Source: Arthrobacter sp042667405 (GTDB lineage: Bacteria; Actinomycetota; Actinomycetes; Actinomycetales; Micrococcaceae). Taken from it: DNA of 64,000 bases. The position numbers and the translations under genes are program-made. The stretch is taken from the NCBI RefSeq assembly GCF_042667405.1, contig NZ_JBHVAL010000017.1:44757-108756 (forward strand), written 5' to 3'. Of the stretch, positions 7,655-15,639 are shown piece after piece (within the stretch, counting starts at the first letter, position 1; each line of letters starts with the position of its first letter). The notes below the pieces were generated by a model. The model saw only the letters and a program-made list of their open reading frames with translations. It did no database searches and was not told the DNA's origin.

Positions 7655-8848
7655 ATGGGCTCGACACAACTGCCCCCCGGGACGGAAGAATCTCTCGCGG
7701 CCACCACCGCGTTGGCAGCCGCGCCAGGCGAAGCTACGGACATGGTGCAGTTGCTCGGACCCGACGGGACGTTGGGCTCGGACCCAATCTTCTCTGACTA
7801 CGCCAAGCGGATCGATCCGGAAAAGCTCCGCGTCTTCTATACGGACATGGCAAAGATCCGTCGCTTCGACCAGGAATCCACCGCGCTCCAGCGCCAGGGC
7901 GAGCTCGCCCTTTGGGTTCCTCTGACGGGCCAGGAAGCCGCGCAGATCGGCTCCGGTCATGCCAGTCAACCGCAGGACTACATTTTCCCCACGTACCGTG
8001 AGCACGGAGTGGCCCTCGTCCGCAACGTGGACCTGGCGGAGTTGTTGAAGCAGTTCCGTGGCGTGTCCAACGGCGGCTGGGATCCGCGCGAAAACAACTT
8101 TCACCTGTACACGCTGGTACTCGCAGCGCAAACGCTTCACGCCGTGGGCTATGCCATGGGCGTCCAGCGCGACCAGAAATCAGCGGCAGCTGCGGATTCA
8201 ACCGACCCCAAAGCCGCCGTCATGGCCTACTTCGGCGATGGCGCCAGCTCCGAGGGCGATGTCCACGAGTCCATGGTGTTCGCAGCCTCCTACAACGCAC
8301 CGGTTGTGTTCTTCTGCCAAAACAACCACTGGGCAATCTCGGTACCCACTGAGGTCCAAACCAAGGTCCCGCTGTCCAACCGCGCCAAGGGCTATGGTTT
8401 CCCCGGTATTCGTGTGGACGGCAACGATGTCATAGCTGTCCATGCAGTCACTGAGTGGGCCCTCGAGCACGCTCGCGAAGGGCGGGGCCCGGTCCTGATT
8501 GAGGCCTACACCTACCGGGTTGGCGCACACACCACGGCGGATGATCCCACCAAGTACAGGGAATCTGCCGAAGAAGCTGCCTGGCGCGAGAAGGATCCGC
8601 TGGACCGCCTGGAAAAGTACCTTCGTGCCGAAGGTCTTGCCGACGACGCGTTCTTCGACCAGGTCAAGGCCGACGGCGACGAATTGGCCAAGTACGTTCG
8701 CAGCACCACGCACGGGCTGGAAGTTCCGGACATCCGCCAAGCGTTTGCCAGTGTCTACGCCGAGCAGCATCCGCTGATTGCAGAGGAATTGGCCTGGTTC
8801 GAGGAGTACTCGGCGGGCTTCGAGAGCGACCAGGAGGCAGCCAACTGA
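7655..8848 (+). CDS. bkdA: 2-oxoacid dehydrogenase E1 component, alpha subunit (branched-chain/pyruvate type)
   Basis: A 397-aa thiamine-diphosphate-dependent decarboxylase subunit. YFGDGASSEGDVHESMVFA near residues 190-208 is the GDG...N-type ThDP/Mg motif region, followed by FFCQNNHWAIS supplying the Asn. YRVGAHTTADDPTKYR is the phosphorylation-loop region of E1 alpha. It decarboxylates branched-chain 2-oxoacids (or pyruvate) and passes the acyl group to lipoyl-E2. The branched-chain reading is favoured because actinobacteria normally use one-chain AceE for pyruvate. The ATG at 7655 has AAGGAGA at good spacing. Its stop overlaps the E1 beta start (TGATG). Confidence 0.92.
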   Translation: MGSTQLPPGTEESLAATTALAAAPGEATDMVQLLGPDGTLGSDPIFSDYAKRIDPEKLRVFYTDMAKIRRFDQESTALQRQGELALWVPLTGQEAAQIGSGHASQPQDYIFPTYREHGVALVRNVDLAELLKQFRGVSNGGWDPRENNFHLYTLVLAAQTLHAVGYAMGVQRDQKSAAAADSTDPKAAVMAYFGDGASSEGDVHESMVFAASYNAPVVFFCQNNHWAISVPTEVQTKVPLSNRAKGYGFPGIRVDGNDVIAVHAVTEWALEHAREGRGPVLIEAYTYRVGAHTTADDPTKYRESAEEAAWREKDPLDRLEKYLRAEGLADDAFFDQVKADGDELAKYVRSTTHGLEVPDIRQAFASVYAEQHPLIAEELAWFEEYSAGFESDQEAAN

Positions 8849-9828
8849 TGGCGACAATGACCATTGCCAAGGCCGTCAATGAGGGCCTCCGCGCAACCCT
8901 GACGAAGAACCCCAAGTCGCTCCTGATGGGCGAGGACATCGGCCACCTGGGTGGCGTCTACCGGGTGACCGATGGCCTCATCAAGGAATTCGGCGACGAC
9001 CGCGTCCTTGACACCCCACTGGCTGAGTCCGGCATCGTGGGCACTGCCATCGGACTTGCCCTACGGGGATACTCGCCAGTGTGTGAGATCCAGTTCGACG
9101 GCTTCGTCTACCCGGCCTTCAACCAGATCACCACCCAGCTTGCAAAAATCCATGCCCGGAGCCTGGGCAAGCTGACTGTTCCTGTTGTCATCCGAATTCC
9201 GTACGGCGGAGGCATCGGCTCCATCGAGCACCACTCCGAGTCGCCGGAAGCACTGTTTGCCCACACCGCAGGCCTGCGCATCATCAGCCCTTCCAATGCC
9301 CATGACGCTTACTGGATGATCCAGAAGGCCGTGGAGTGCCAGGACCCGGTGATCTTCTTCGAACCAAAGCGCCGGTATTGGCTCAAGGGCGAGGTCGATG
9401 TCGAGAGCCCGGGCCTTTCCGAGGACCCGTTCAAGGCCCACGTCGTCCGTGAAGGTACCGACGCCACCATCGTTGCGTACGGCCCGTTGGTACCGGTTGC
9501 GTTGGCTGCAGCAAATGCCGCCACTGAGGATGGACGGAGCATCGAGGTCATCGATCTCCGCTCCATTTCCCCCTTGGATTTCGACACGGTGGAAGCCTCG
9601 GTCAAGAAGACCGGCCGGTTGATTGTCGCCCACGAGGCCCCAACTTTCGGCGGGATCGGCGGTGAGATCGCGGCCCGCATCAGCGAGAGGGCGTTCCTGC
9701 ACCTCGAAGCGCCGGTAATCCGTGTGGGCGGCTTCCACATGCCTTATCCGGTCGCCAAGGTGGAGGAGGACTACTTGCCGGACATCGACAAGATCCTTGA
9801 AGCCCTGGACCGCTCCCTGGCCTACTAG
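8848..9828 (+). CDS. bkdB: 2-oxoacid dehydrogenase E1 component, beta subunit
   Basis: A 326-aa transketolase-like subunit with the usual order: LLMGEDIGHLGGVYRVT (ThDP-binding Glu region), RVLDTPLAESGIVGTAIGLA, FDGFVYPAFNQITTQLAK, then RIPYGGGIGSIEHHSESPEA and a C-terminal transketolase domain with VEVIDLRSISPLD-type sequence (here IEVIDLRSISPLDFD). It completes the alpha2beta2 E1. The start overlaps the E1 alpha stop by one base, implying coupled translation and 1:1 output. Length is normal for the family. Confidence 0.93.
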   Translation: MATMTIAKAVNEGLRATLTKNPKSLLMGEDIGHLGGVYRVTDGLIKEFGDDRVLDTPLAESGIVGTAIGLALRGYSPVCEIQFDGFVYPAFNQITTQLAKIHARSLGKLTVPVVIRIPYGGGIGSIEHHSESPEALFAHTAGLRIISPSNAHDAYWMIQKAVECQDPVIFFEPKRRYWLKGEVDVESPGLSEDPFKAHVVREGTDATIVAYGPLVPVALAAANAATEDGRSIEVIDLRSISPLDFDTVEASVKKTGRLIVAHEAPTFGGIGGEIAARISERAFLHLEAPVIRVGGFHMPYPVAKVEEDYLPDIDKILEALDRSLAY

Positions 9829-9885
9829 AACCCGCCCTGATCCTGCCCGGCTTCGCTGCCTGGTAACCGGAAATCGAGGACCACT

Positions 9886-11436
9886 GTGACTGTAAAGAAA
9901 TTCAACCTGCCGGATGTCGGAGAAGGCCTGACCGAGGCCGAGGTAGTCGCCTGGAAGGTCAAGCCCGGCGACACCGTTGCCATCAACGACGTCCTCTGCG
10001 AGATCGAGACCGCCAAGTCCCTCGTCGAGTTGCCGTCCCCCTTTGCCGGCACGGTCACTGAGTTGTTGGTGGAGGAAGGCATCACGGTCGAGGTGGGCAC
10101 GGCGATCATCGCCGTTTCGGAGGGCCAGGAAGGCGCCCCCAGCGCCGCGCCGCAGGCTCCCGCCGCCCAGGAAGGCGCCGCCGGGGAGGTCTTCACCCCC
10201 GTCTACGGCAAGCTCACCGCAGAGGCCGGGGAGCAGCCCGCCGGCGGTCCGTTGGTCGGTTCGGGGCCCAAGGCCGACGCCGTGAAACGCCGTGCCCGCA
10301 AAAGGCCGGCCGGCGCAGTGGTTGAGGCTTCCGGGGTCGCCGAAAATGCCGAAGGAGCCGTTCAGGACAACCAGGCGGTCCTGGCAGCAAAAGCAGCCGA
10401 GACGCCGGTTCCGCATCGTCCGACGGCGGCACGCGCCGTCGTTGAACCCGTACAGCAGGCGGCGACAACCCCGGCTGTACAGCAGCCGGCCGCGACCCGC
10501 GGTGCCGCCATTAGCGGCACCATCAGCGGGTTGGTCAACAAGGTCCTCGCCAAGCCGCCGGTAAGGAAGTTTGCCCGTGATCTTGGCATCGACCTTGCTG
10601 ACGTCGTCGCCACCGGGCAGCGCGGCGAGGTGACCAGGGAGGACCTGGTGAGCTACCAAGCCCAGCGCGATGCCGAACACGATCAGGCAGACACTTTCTG
10701 GGGTGCTTCGAGGAAGCCGCAGGACCAGCGGGTGGAGCGCTTGACGGTCAAGGGCGTGCGCAAAGCCACCGCCAAGGCCATGGTGGACTCCGCATTCTCC
10801 GCACCTCATGTGAGCATTTTTGTGGATGTTGATGCCAGCCGGACCATGGAGTTCGTCAAGCGGCTCAAGGTTTCCCGCGATTTCGAGGGCATCAAGATCT
10901 CGCCGCTGCTCATCCTCGCCAAGGCGGTCATCTGGGCAGCCGCCCGCAACCCGAGCGTCAACGCCACGTGGGTGGAGGACGCTGATGGCAAGGGTGGTGC
11001 CGAGATCCAGATCAAGCACTTCATGAATCTGGGCATCGCCGCAGCAACCCCGCGTGGGCTCATGGTTCCCAACATCAAGGATGCCCAGGACCTTTCCCTC
11101 AAGGAGCTGGCCCTGGCACTTAATGAGCTGGCTACCAAGGCCCGGGCAGGCAAGACGCAGCCCGCCGAGATGCAGGGCGGAACGCTGACCATCACCAACA
11201 TCGGCGCCCTGGGCATTGATACGGGCACTCCGATCATCAATCCGGGCGAGGTGGCCATCATTGCGTTTGGAACCATCAAGCAGAAGCCGTGGGTGCTGGA
11301 CGGCGAAGTAATTCCGCGCTGGATCACCACCTTGGGCGGTTCCTTCGACCACCGCGTGGTGGACGGCGACCTCTCGGCACGCTTCATGGCAGATGTCGCG
11401 GCCATTCTCGAAGAACCGGCGCTGTTGCTTGATTGA
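9886..11436 (+). CDS. bkdC: dihydrolipoamide acyltransferase (E2) of the 2-oxoacid dehydrogenase complex
   Basis: A 516-aa multidomain E2. Residues 4-78 form one lipoyl domain with CEIETAKSLVELPSPFAG, the Lys of ETAKS being the lipoylation site. A long Ala/Pro-rich linker follows. KFARDLGIDLADVVATGQRG near residue 225 is the peripheral-subunit-binding domain for E1/E3. The C-terminal catalytic domain ends with SFDHRVVDGDLSARF, giving the H-R-V-V-D-G active site. The start is a GTG at 9886. E3 (lipoamide dehydrogenase) is not encoded next to it, so it must come from elsewhere. The 57-bp gap after E1 beta holds no terminator. Confidence 0.93.
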   Translation: MTVKKFNLPDVGEGLTEAEVVAWKVKPGDTVAINDVLCEIETAKSLVELPSPFAGTVTELLVEEGITVEVGTAIIAVSEGQEGAPSAAPQAPAAQEGAAGEVFTPVYGKLTAEAGEQPAGGPLVGSGPKADAVKRRARKRPAGAVVEASGVAENAEGAVQDNQAVLAAKAAETPVPHRPTAARAVVEPVQQAATTPAVQQPAATRGAAISGTISGLVNKVLAKPPVRKFARDLGIDLADVVATGQRGEVTREDLVSYQAQRDAEHDQADTFWGASRKPQDQRVERLTVKGVRKATAKAMVDSAFSAPHVSIFVDVDASRTMEFVKRLKVSRDFEGIKISPLLILAKAVIWAAARNPSVNATWVEDADGKGGAEIQIKHFMNLGIAAATPRGLMVPNIKDAQDLSLKELALALNELATKARAGKTQPAEMQGGTLTITNIGALGIDTGTPIINPGEVAIIAFGTIKQKPWVLDGEVIPRWITTLGGSFDHRVVDGDLSARFMADVAAILEEPALLLD

Positions 11437-12070
11437 CCAGAAGGCAGAACCGGTTCACACACCTCCGCAGCTGCTGACAGGACCGTGGCGAACCTTCGCG
11501 CGGATTCTGACTGAGGTTTTCCAGCCGCCGGTTGTTGTGTTGGTCCTGCTCTTGATAAGCCCTGCGATCGAACCCGGCTTTCCACGCACCATGGGTTTCG
11601 GGCTGCTGGGTGCCTTCTTCGTGTGCATCCTTCCGCTTGCCTATGTGCTGGTGATGGTGAAGCTGGGCCGGATTTCGGACCACCATGTCAGCGACCGAAG
11701 GCAAAGGCCGGCGCTGCTCTTGATGACGCTGGTCTCTGTCGTGGCGGGTTTGGTGGTGCTGCAGTTGCTCGGCGCGCCGGTGAGCGTGTCGGTGATGATC
11801 ATCGCGCTGATCGGCGGCATTGCGGTTTTGGCCGTAGTCAGCGCCTTCTGGAAGATGAGCGGGCACGCCTCCGCCCTCGCGGCGGCGGTGGTTATCGCTG
11901 TCCTCATGTTCGGTCCAGCGTGGCTTCCACTGTTCGTCCTCGTCCCGGCTGTGGGGTGGTCCCGTTTGGTCCTTCGCGCCCACACCCTGGCCCAGGTCAT
12001 CGCAGGGTCCCTCTTTGGCGGCATCGTCATCGCAGGACTGTGGTGGCTGCTGCGGGAGCTGATGCTGTAG
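11429..12070 (+). CDS. PAP2-like (phosphatidic acid phosphatase type 2 related) membrane protein
   Basis: About 213 aa with six hydrophobic segments, such as PPVVVLVLLLISPAIEPGF and VSVSVMIIALIGGIAVLAVV. FWKMSGHASALAAAVVI resembles the SGH catalytic motif of PAP2 phosphatases, and WSRLVLRAHTLAQVIAGSLF the SR-x5-H-x3-(D/Q) motif, with Gln for Asp; the first KxxxxxxRP motif may be DRRQRPALLL. It may dephosphorylate a lipid phosphate, with lower certainty because of the Asp change. The start is uncertain: a TTG at 11429, overlapping the E2 end, or ATG at 11393; neither has a strong ribosome site. Confidence 0.72.
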   Translation: MIDQKAEPVHTPPQLLTGPWRTFARILTEVFQPPVVVLVLLLISPAIEPGFPRTMGFGLLGAFFVCILPLAYVLVMVKLGRISDHHVSDRRQRPALLLMTLVSVVAGLVVLQLLGAPVSVSVMIIALIGGIAVLAVVSAFWKMSGHASALAAAVVIAVLMFGPAWLPLFVLVPAVGWSRLVLRAHTLAQVIAGSLFGGIVIAGLWWLLRELML

Positions 12071-12081
12071 GAGCGACCGGC

Positions 12082-13173
12082 CTAGAAGGCCACCGCCTGA
12101 CCTGCCCGGACCACCTTGATCGGTGACGGCCGGTCCACCACCAACTGGGGTATTGAGTGGGCAGCGAATTCCAGCCGGTCGGAGCTTCCAGGCCTGGAGA
12201 AGCCGGCAACTGCCGCCGAGCCAACAAGTTCTGCCCCGGCTGCTGTAGCGATCCGGAAGCACCGCTCCAATTCCGCGTCAGTCATGGCTCCAGTCCGGTA
12301 ACCCAGCAGGTGAGCGCGATCCATCATGCTTCCTGACCCGAAGGGCGACCAGGCATCGCGAACACCGTCCGACCCCAGGGCAACCCGGACACCGTATTTT
12401 TCCAGCAGGTCCAGGGCGGGAACGGGGTCGGCTCCAAGCGCGCAGGTGGCCATCCACATCCCGGCGGTTGCCATTGCGTCAAGCGTTGCCCCAAGTTCTG
12501 CTTGCGAGGTCTCGCAGAGCGCAAAGCCGTGGCCGACGGTAGCCCGCCCCTGCATTCCTTCCGCCACGGTGCGTTCGGCGATCGTCCGGATCTGGGACAG
12601 GCCCTCCTGGCCGCCGTCGTGAAGGTGTATATCCAGGTCCCTTCCGTATTTGCCTGCGAGTCCAAAGACGGCGTCCAGGTGACCCTCCAGGTCTCCGTCC
12701 AGTGACAGGGGATCAATCCCGCCCACAAGGTCCGCCCCCTCAGTCAGGGAGGCTTCCATGAGTTCCAGTGTGCCCGGGTTGCTGAGCAGGCCGAACTGCG
12801 GAAACGCAACGATCTGTACATCCAGGTAGGGGGCCAGTTGCTCGGCTGCGGCCCGCACGCCGTGGACGTTACGCAGGCCGATCTGCGGAGCAATGTCCAC
12901 GTGGGCGCGCATCGCCATGGTCCCATTCATGACGGCCTGCTTCATCAGGGCAAGAGCGCGTTCCTCAACGGTGGTCTGGAACGCGAGCTGGGTGCGGAGG
13001 TCATTATCTATGAAGTCCCTGAGGCTGTGCGCTGTTTGCCTGGACAGCCAAGGACTGCCCCACGAGGTCTTGTCGGGGTGGATATGCGCATCCACGAAGC
13101 CTGGAGTGTGCAGAACGTTTTGCCCATGGCCGGGTTGTGCGTGGGTTGGGCTGAGCCGCGAGAGTGTAGTCAT
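12082..13173 (-). CDS. cytosine deaminase-like amidohydrolase, lacking the usual N-terminal beta strands
   Basis: A 363-aa metal-dependent hydrolase of the CodA/AtzF-like subgroup. GFVDAHIHPDKT gives the H-x-H metal pair, DIHLHDGG and TVGHGFAL the next two His, and LGSDGVRDAWSPFGSGSMMD the catalytic Asp and CodA-type loop. Usual family members carry 40-50 more N-terminal residues; here the H-x-H lies at about residue 30, so the small beta domain is shortened. It probably deaminates or opens a pyrimidine- or triazine-like ring. It is divergent from an APC permease, which could import its substrate or take up a product. Confidence 0.85.
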   Translation of the reverse strand: MTTLSRLSPTHAQPGHGQNVLHTPGFVDAHIHPDKTSWGSPWLSRQTAHSLRDFIDNDLRTQLAFQTTVEERALALMKQAVMNGTMAMRAHVDIAPQIGLRNVHGVRAAAEQLAPYLDVQIVAFPQFGLLSNPGTLELMEASLTEGADLVGGIDPLSLDGDLEGHLDAVFGLAGKYGRDLDIHLHDGGQEGLSQIRTIAERTVAEGMQGRATVGHGFALCETSQAELGATLDAMATAGMWMATCALGADPVPALDLLEKYGVRVALGSDGVRDAWSPFGSGSMMDRAHLLGYRTGAMTDAELERCFRIATAAGAELVGSAAVAGFSRPGSSDRLEFAAHSIPQLVVDRPSPIKVVRAGQAVAF

Positions 13174-13194
13174 CGATGTCCCTTCTGTGCTTGA

Positions 13195-13204
13195 TGGTAT
13201 ACCA
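13195..13204. promoter_or_regulatory. GntR-like operator palindrome
   Basis: TGGTATACCA is a perfect 10-bp palindrome 21 bp before the amidohydrolase start, of the T-G-G-T/A-C-C-A type bound by FadR-family GntR regulators. A looser copy, TTGG-N4-CCAA, lies at about 13289-13300. No GntR gene is in the window. Confidence 0.4.
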
Positions 13205-13333
13205 GTGGAGGTCCGAGCTGACCTCTATCCAGAATCTCAAGCCGCTCCGCAGCGCCAGAGCGCGCTCACCCGCGTCACGAACCCAATTTTGGAATACCAA
13301 ACTATGTACATCGCGCTCTCCGCGCCCTAATCT

Positions 13334-13370
13334 AATGAACATCATTCATTTATGTGATGCGGATCGCATC
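13334..13370. promoter_or_regulatory. two inverted repeats upstream of the APC permease
   Basis: AATGAA-N5-TTCATT (13334-13350) and GATGCG-N3-CGCATC (13356-13370) sit back to back just before the permease ribosome site (AAGGAGG, 13371-13377). The second would overlap the transcript leader, so it could be an operator or a small hairpin near the ribosome site. Confidence 0.5.
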
Positions 13371-13381
13371 AAGGAGGCGCC

Positions 13382-14731
13382 ATGTATCCCACCCCAACAG
13401 CCGTCCCGGAGGCTCCGACGACGGAACCTGCGCTGAGGCGCGTTCTCGGGCTGCCGTCGCTTGTTGCCTTCGGCCTGACCTCCATGGGCATCCTGTCCGT
13501 GGTGGCGGTGTATGGAGCAGGAACCGAGATCAGTGACGGTCATCTGCCTGCCGCCTACGTCGCCGCCTTGGTCGCGATGCTGTTCACCGCGCACAGCTAC
13601 GGCCAGATGGCGCGCCATGTTCCTGTGACCGGCGGGGCTTATGCGTATGCGTCCAGTGCTTTCGGCAAGCCGGTCGGCTTCCTGGTGGGGTGGGCCATGA
13701 TGCTGGATTACTTGTTCCTGCCGATGGTGAACTTCCTGTTGTTCGGCCTCTATCTCAACAGCCTGGTACCAGGCATCCCGCCCCAGCTCGCAGTCCTGGC
13801 GTGTCTGCTGGTCGTTGGACTCTTCAGCGTGATTGGCGTCGGGTGGATCAAGAAGATGAATCTCGTCGTGGTGGGCGCTTCGGTCCTGGTCATCCTGGCC
13901 TTTGTTGTTCTGGCGGTCCTAAATGCCCCGGAACTCTCGGTGGAAAGCCTCGTTCGGCCCTTGACTCCTGGCGAGGGCGGGATTGCGCCTGTTATGGCCG
14001 CGGCCGCTATCGTCGCCTTTGCTTTTCTGGGGTTCGACGGCGTTTCCACACTCTCGGAGGAAACGCGCCATCCCAAGCGGGACGTTCCGCGGGGCATCAT
14101 CTTGTCCACGCTTTTCGCCGGCTTGGGCTACACGTTGTTTTCGGTGGCGGGCAGCCTGATCGCCCCGGACTGGCGGTCGATTGCGAATCTCGACGCGGCG
14201 GGGACCGAACTCATGCAGCGTGCCGGGGGAGATGTCCTGATGGTGGTGTTCGTGCTGGTGAACCTCGGTGGCTTGGTGCTCTGCGGCACGGCGGCCCAAA
14301 TGAGCGTCAGCCGGGTCATCTACGCCATGGGCAGGGACCGCATCCTGCCCGGTGTGCTTGCAAAACTCCAGCCGCGTTTCCGTACGCCCTTCGTCGCGGC
14401 CCTGCTGGTTTCCGCGGTGTCGCTGGTGGCGTTGTTCATCACGCTGGAACAAGCGGTCTACATGATCAACTTCGGAGCGTTGATCGCCTTCGCTGTGGTG
14501 AACCTTGCCACCATCAAGGTCCTGTTCTTCGACCTGGGAAGGCGGGGGTTCCGGGGAACGGCACGGAATCTGGTCCTGCCTGTCCTTGGGTTCGCGTCCG
14601 TTGCCTGGCTATGGACGTCCCTGGCTTGGTTTACGTACCTGCTGGGTGCTGCATGGCTTGTTGTGGGACTCGTCGTTTTCCTCGTCCGCCGGCGGCGCAC
14701 GGGCGGCCAGCAGACCCTGGACTTCGGCTAG
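13382..14731 (+). CDS. APC-family amino acid/amine permease
   Basis: A 449-aa membrane protein with about 12 helices. The N-terminal VFGLPSLVAFGLTSMGILSV-like region (here VLGLPSLVAFGLTSMGIL) and GGAYAYASSAFGKPVGFLVG are the APC substrate-binding helix 1 and 3 hallmarks. FAFLGFDGVSTLSEETRHPK matches the helix 6 plus EE(T)xxPxR(D)xPRGI loop of the family. It is a secondary, probably proton- or sodium-driven importer of amino acids or amines. The strong AAGGAGG site supports the ATG at 13382. It is divergent from the amidohydrolase across a 208-bp region with palindromes. Confidence 0.88.
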   Translation: MYPTPTAVPEAPTTEPALRRVLGLPSLVAFGLTSMGILSVVAVYGAGTEISDGHLPAAYVAALVAMLFTAHSYGQMARHVPVTGGAYAYASSAFGKPVGFLVGWAMMLDYLFLPMVNFLLFGLYLNSLVPGIPPQLAVLACLLVVGLFSVIGVGWIKKMNLVVVGASVLVILAFVVLAVLNAPELSVESLVRPLTPGEGGIAPVMAAAAIVAFAFLGFDGVSTLSEETRHPKRDVPRGIILSTLFAGLGYTLFSVAGSLIAPDWRSIANLDAAGTELMQRAGGDVLMVVFVLVNLGGLVLCGTAAQMSVSRVIYAMGRDRILPGVLAKLQPRFRTPFVAALLVSAVSLVALFITLEQAVYMINFGALIAFAVVNLATIKVLFFDLGRRGFRGTARNLVLPVLGFASVAWLWTSLAWFTYLLGAAWLVVGLVVFLVRRRRTGGQQTLDFG

Positions 14732-15066
14732 AACGCCGGGTAGTTGACCAACAGCGCCTGGAGTTCGGTGGTGGACATATTGTTGGCCAGCTCTACGCTG
14801 ATGCCCATCGCGACTGCGGCCACCGTGACCATGGCTACGCACGCCAGGGAGAGGAAGCGCCAATCCTTGCGGAATACGCTGCCTATGGTTTCCGGCATCT
14901 GCAAGCCCGGCGTGATCATGTTGGGAGCGCTGTCCCAGGACCCGTCGTCCAGCATTGCGATGATCCGGTTGTTGGCGCGGTCGTAGCGCATGGTGCTGAT
15001 GTTGTTGCCGTGACGGGCAAGCAGGATGTCGTGGCCCACGCGCTGGCGAGGCTGCAAAGTAAGCAA
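14728..15066 (-). CDS. hypothetical protein with one C-terminal membrane helix
   Basis: An unrecognised protein of about 112 aa. The N-terminal half is soluble and basic (RQRVGHDILLARHGNN, then MRYDRANNRIIAMLDDGSWD), and SLACVAMVTVAAVAMGISV is a single membrane helix near residue 85. A TTG at 15066 is chosen because AGGGGA lies 6 nt upstream; the frame stays open to 15123. The stop overlaps the end of the convergent permease gene by 4 bp. No function is proposed. Confidence 0.5.
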   Translation of the reverse strand: MLTLQPRQRVGHDILLARHGNNISTMRYDRANNRIIAMLDDGSWDSAPNMITPGLQMPETIGSVFRKDWRFLSLACVAMVTVAAVAMGISVELANNMSTTELQALLVNYPAF

Positions 15067-15168
15067 GAATGTTCCCCTGAAAGTGAGATGTGAAGGTGGC
15101 GCACGCCATTGGGGGCATCTCAATTTTATAACGATGGCATCAGGGGCTTGGGCCGCAGAACGCCGAAA

Positions 15169-15192
15169 GCCGGGTGAGTCTCCCCACCCGGC
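15169..15192 (-). terminator. terminator of the aminotransferase/UspA operon
   Basis: GCCGGGTG (15169-15176) pairs with CACCCGGC (15185-15192), loop 8 nt, immediately downstream of the minus-strand UspA gene. On the minus strand CTTTCGG follows, giving a weak U run. Confidence 0.5.
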
Positions 15193-15210
15193 CGCGTGAT
15201 TCAGCTCGCT

Positions 15211-15639
15211 TTACGGCTGGTCCGTCTTGGCAATGTAGACGTCGCAGGGGGCGGTATGCGCAACGGTGTTCGCCACGCTGCCAAGGACGCGCCCCAGTCC
15301 CTGCATGCGTCGGTTGCCCACCACGATCAGCCGGGCATCATGGACTTCGGCTTCTTTGACCAAGGCTTCGCCTGGCTTGCCGCGCGCTGCCGAATAGGTC
15401 ACTTCGAGGCCCTCATGCGCGAGGCGCTCGGCAACGGTGCGGGCAACGGTTTCGGCTTCCGCGGCATCGGAGACGATCCACTTGTCCGTGCCGATCTCGA
15501 CTACCTCCGTACGGTTGCTGTCGAAGGCGCTGACAACCCGCAGGCTCGCTCCCAGTCCAAGGGCCAGCTGTTGCGCTGCCTGTGCCGCCCTCATCGCTGT
15601 CTCGCTGCCGTCGACTCCGACAATCACAACTCCGGTCAT
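15211..15639 (-). CDS. universal stress protein (UspA family)
   Basis: A 142-aa single Usp domain. VIVGVDGSETAMRAAQAAQQ is the first strand with the Asp that contacts ATP. The C-terminal GNRRMQGLGRVLGSVANTV matches the G-2x-G-9x-G-(S/T) ATP-binding signature, so this is the nucleotide-binding class. These proteins support stress or redox adaptation in the cytoplasm. Its ATG overlaps the aminotransferase stop (ATGA, 15636-15639), so the two are one operon. Confidence 0.92.
   Translation of the reverse strand: MTGVVIVGVDGSETAMRAAQAAQQLALGLGASLRVVSAFDSNRTEVVEIGTDKWIVSDAAEAETVARTVAERLAHEGLEVTYSAARGKPGEALVKEAEVHDARLIVVGNRRMQGLGRVLGSVANTVAHTAPCDVYIAKTDQP

Noticed and set aside
7565..7655. Start of E1 alpha at the ATG at 7565.
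   Set aside because: It lies in the palindrome with no ribosome site, while 7655 has AAGGAGA and a normal N terminus.
9061..11352. A 763-codon open frame on the minus strand opposite E1 beta and E2.
   Set aside because: It mirrors the codon pattern of two well-supported enzymes on the other strand, as is common at high GC, and its protein has no family features.
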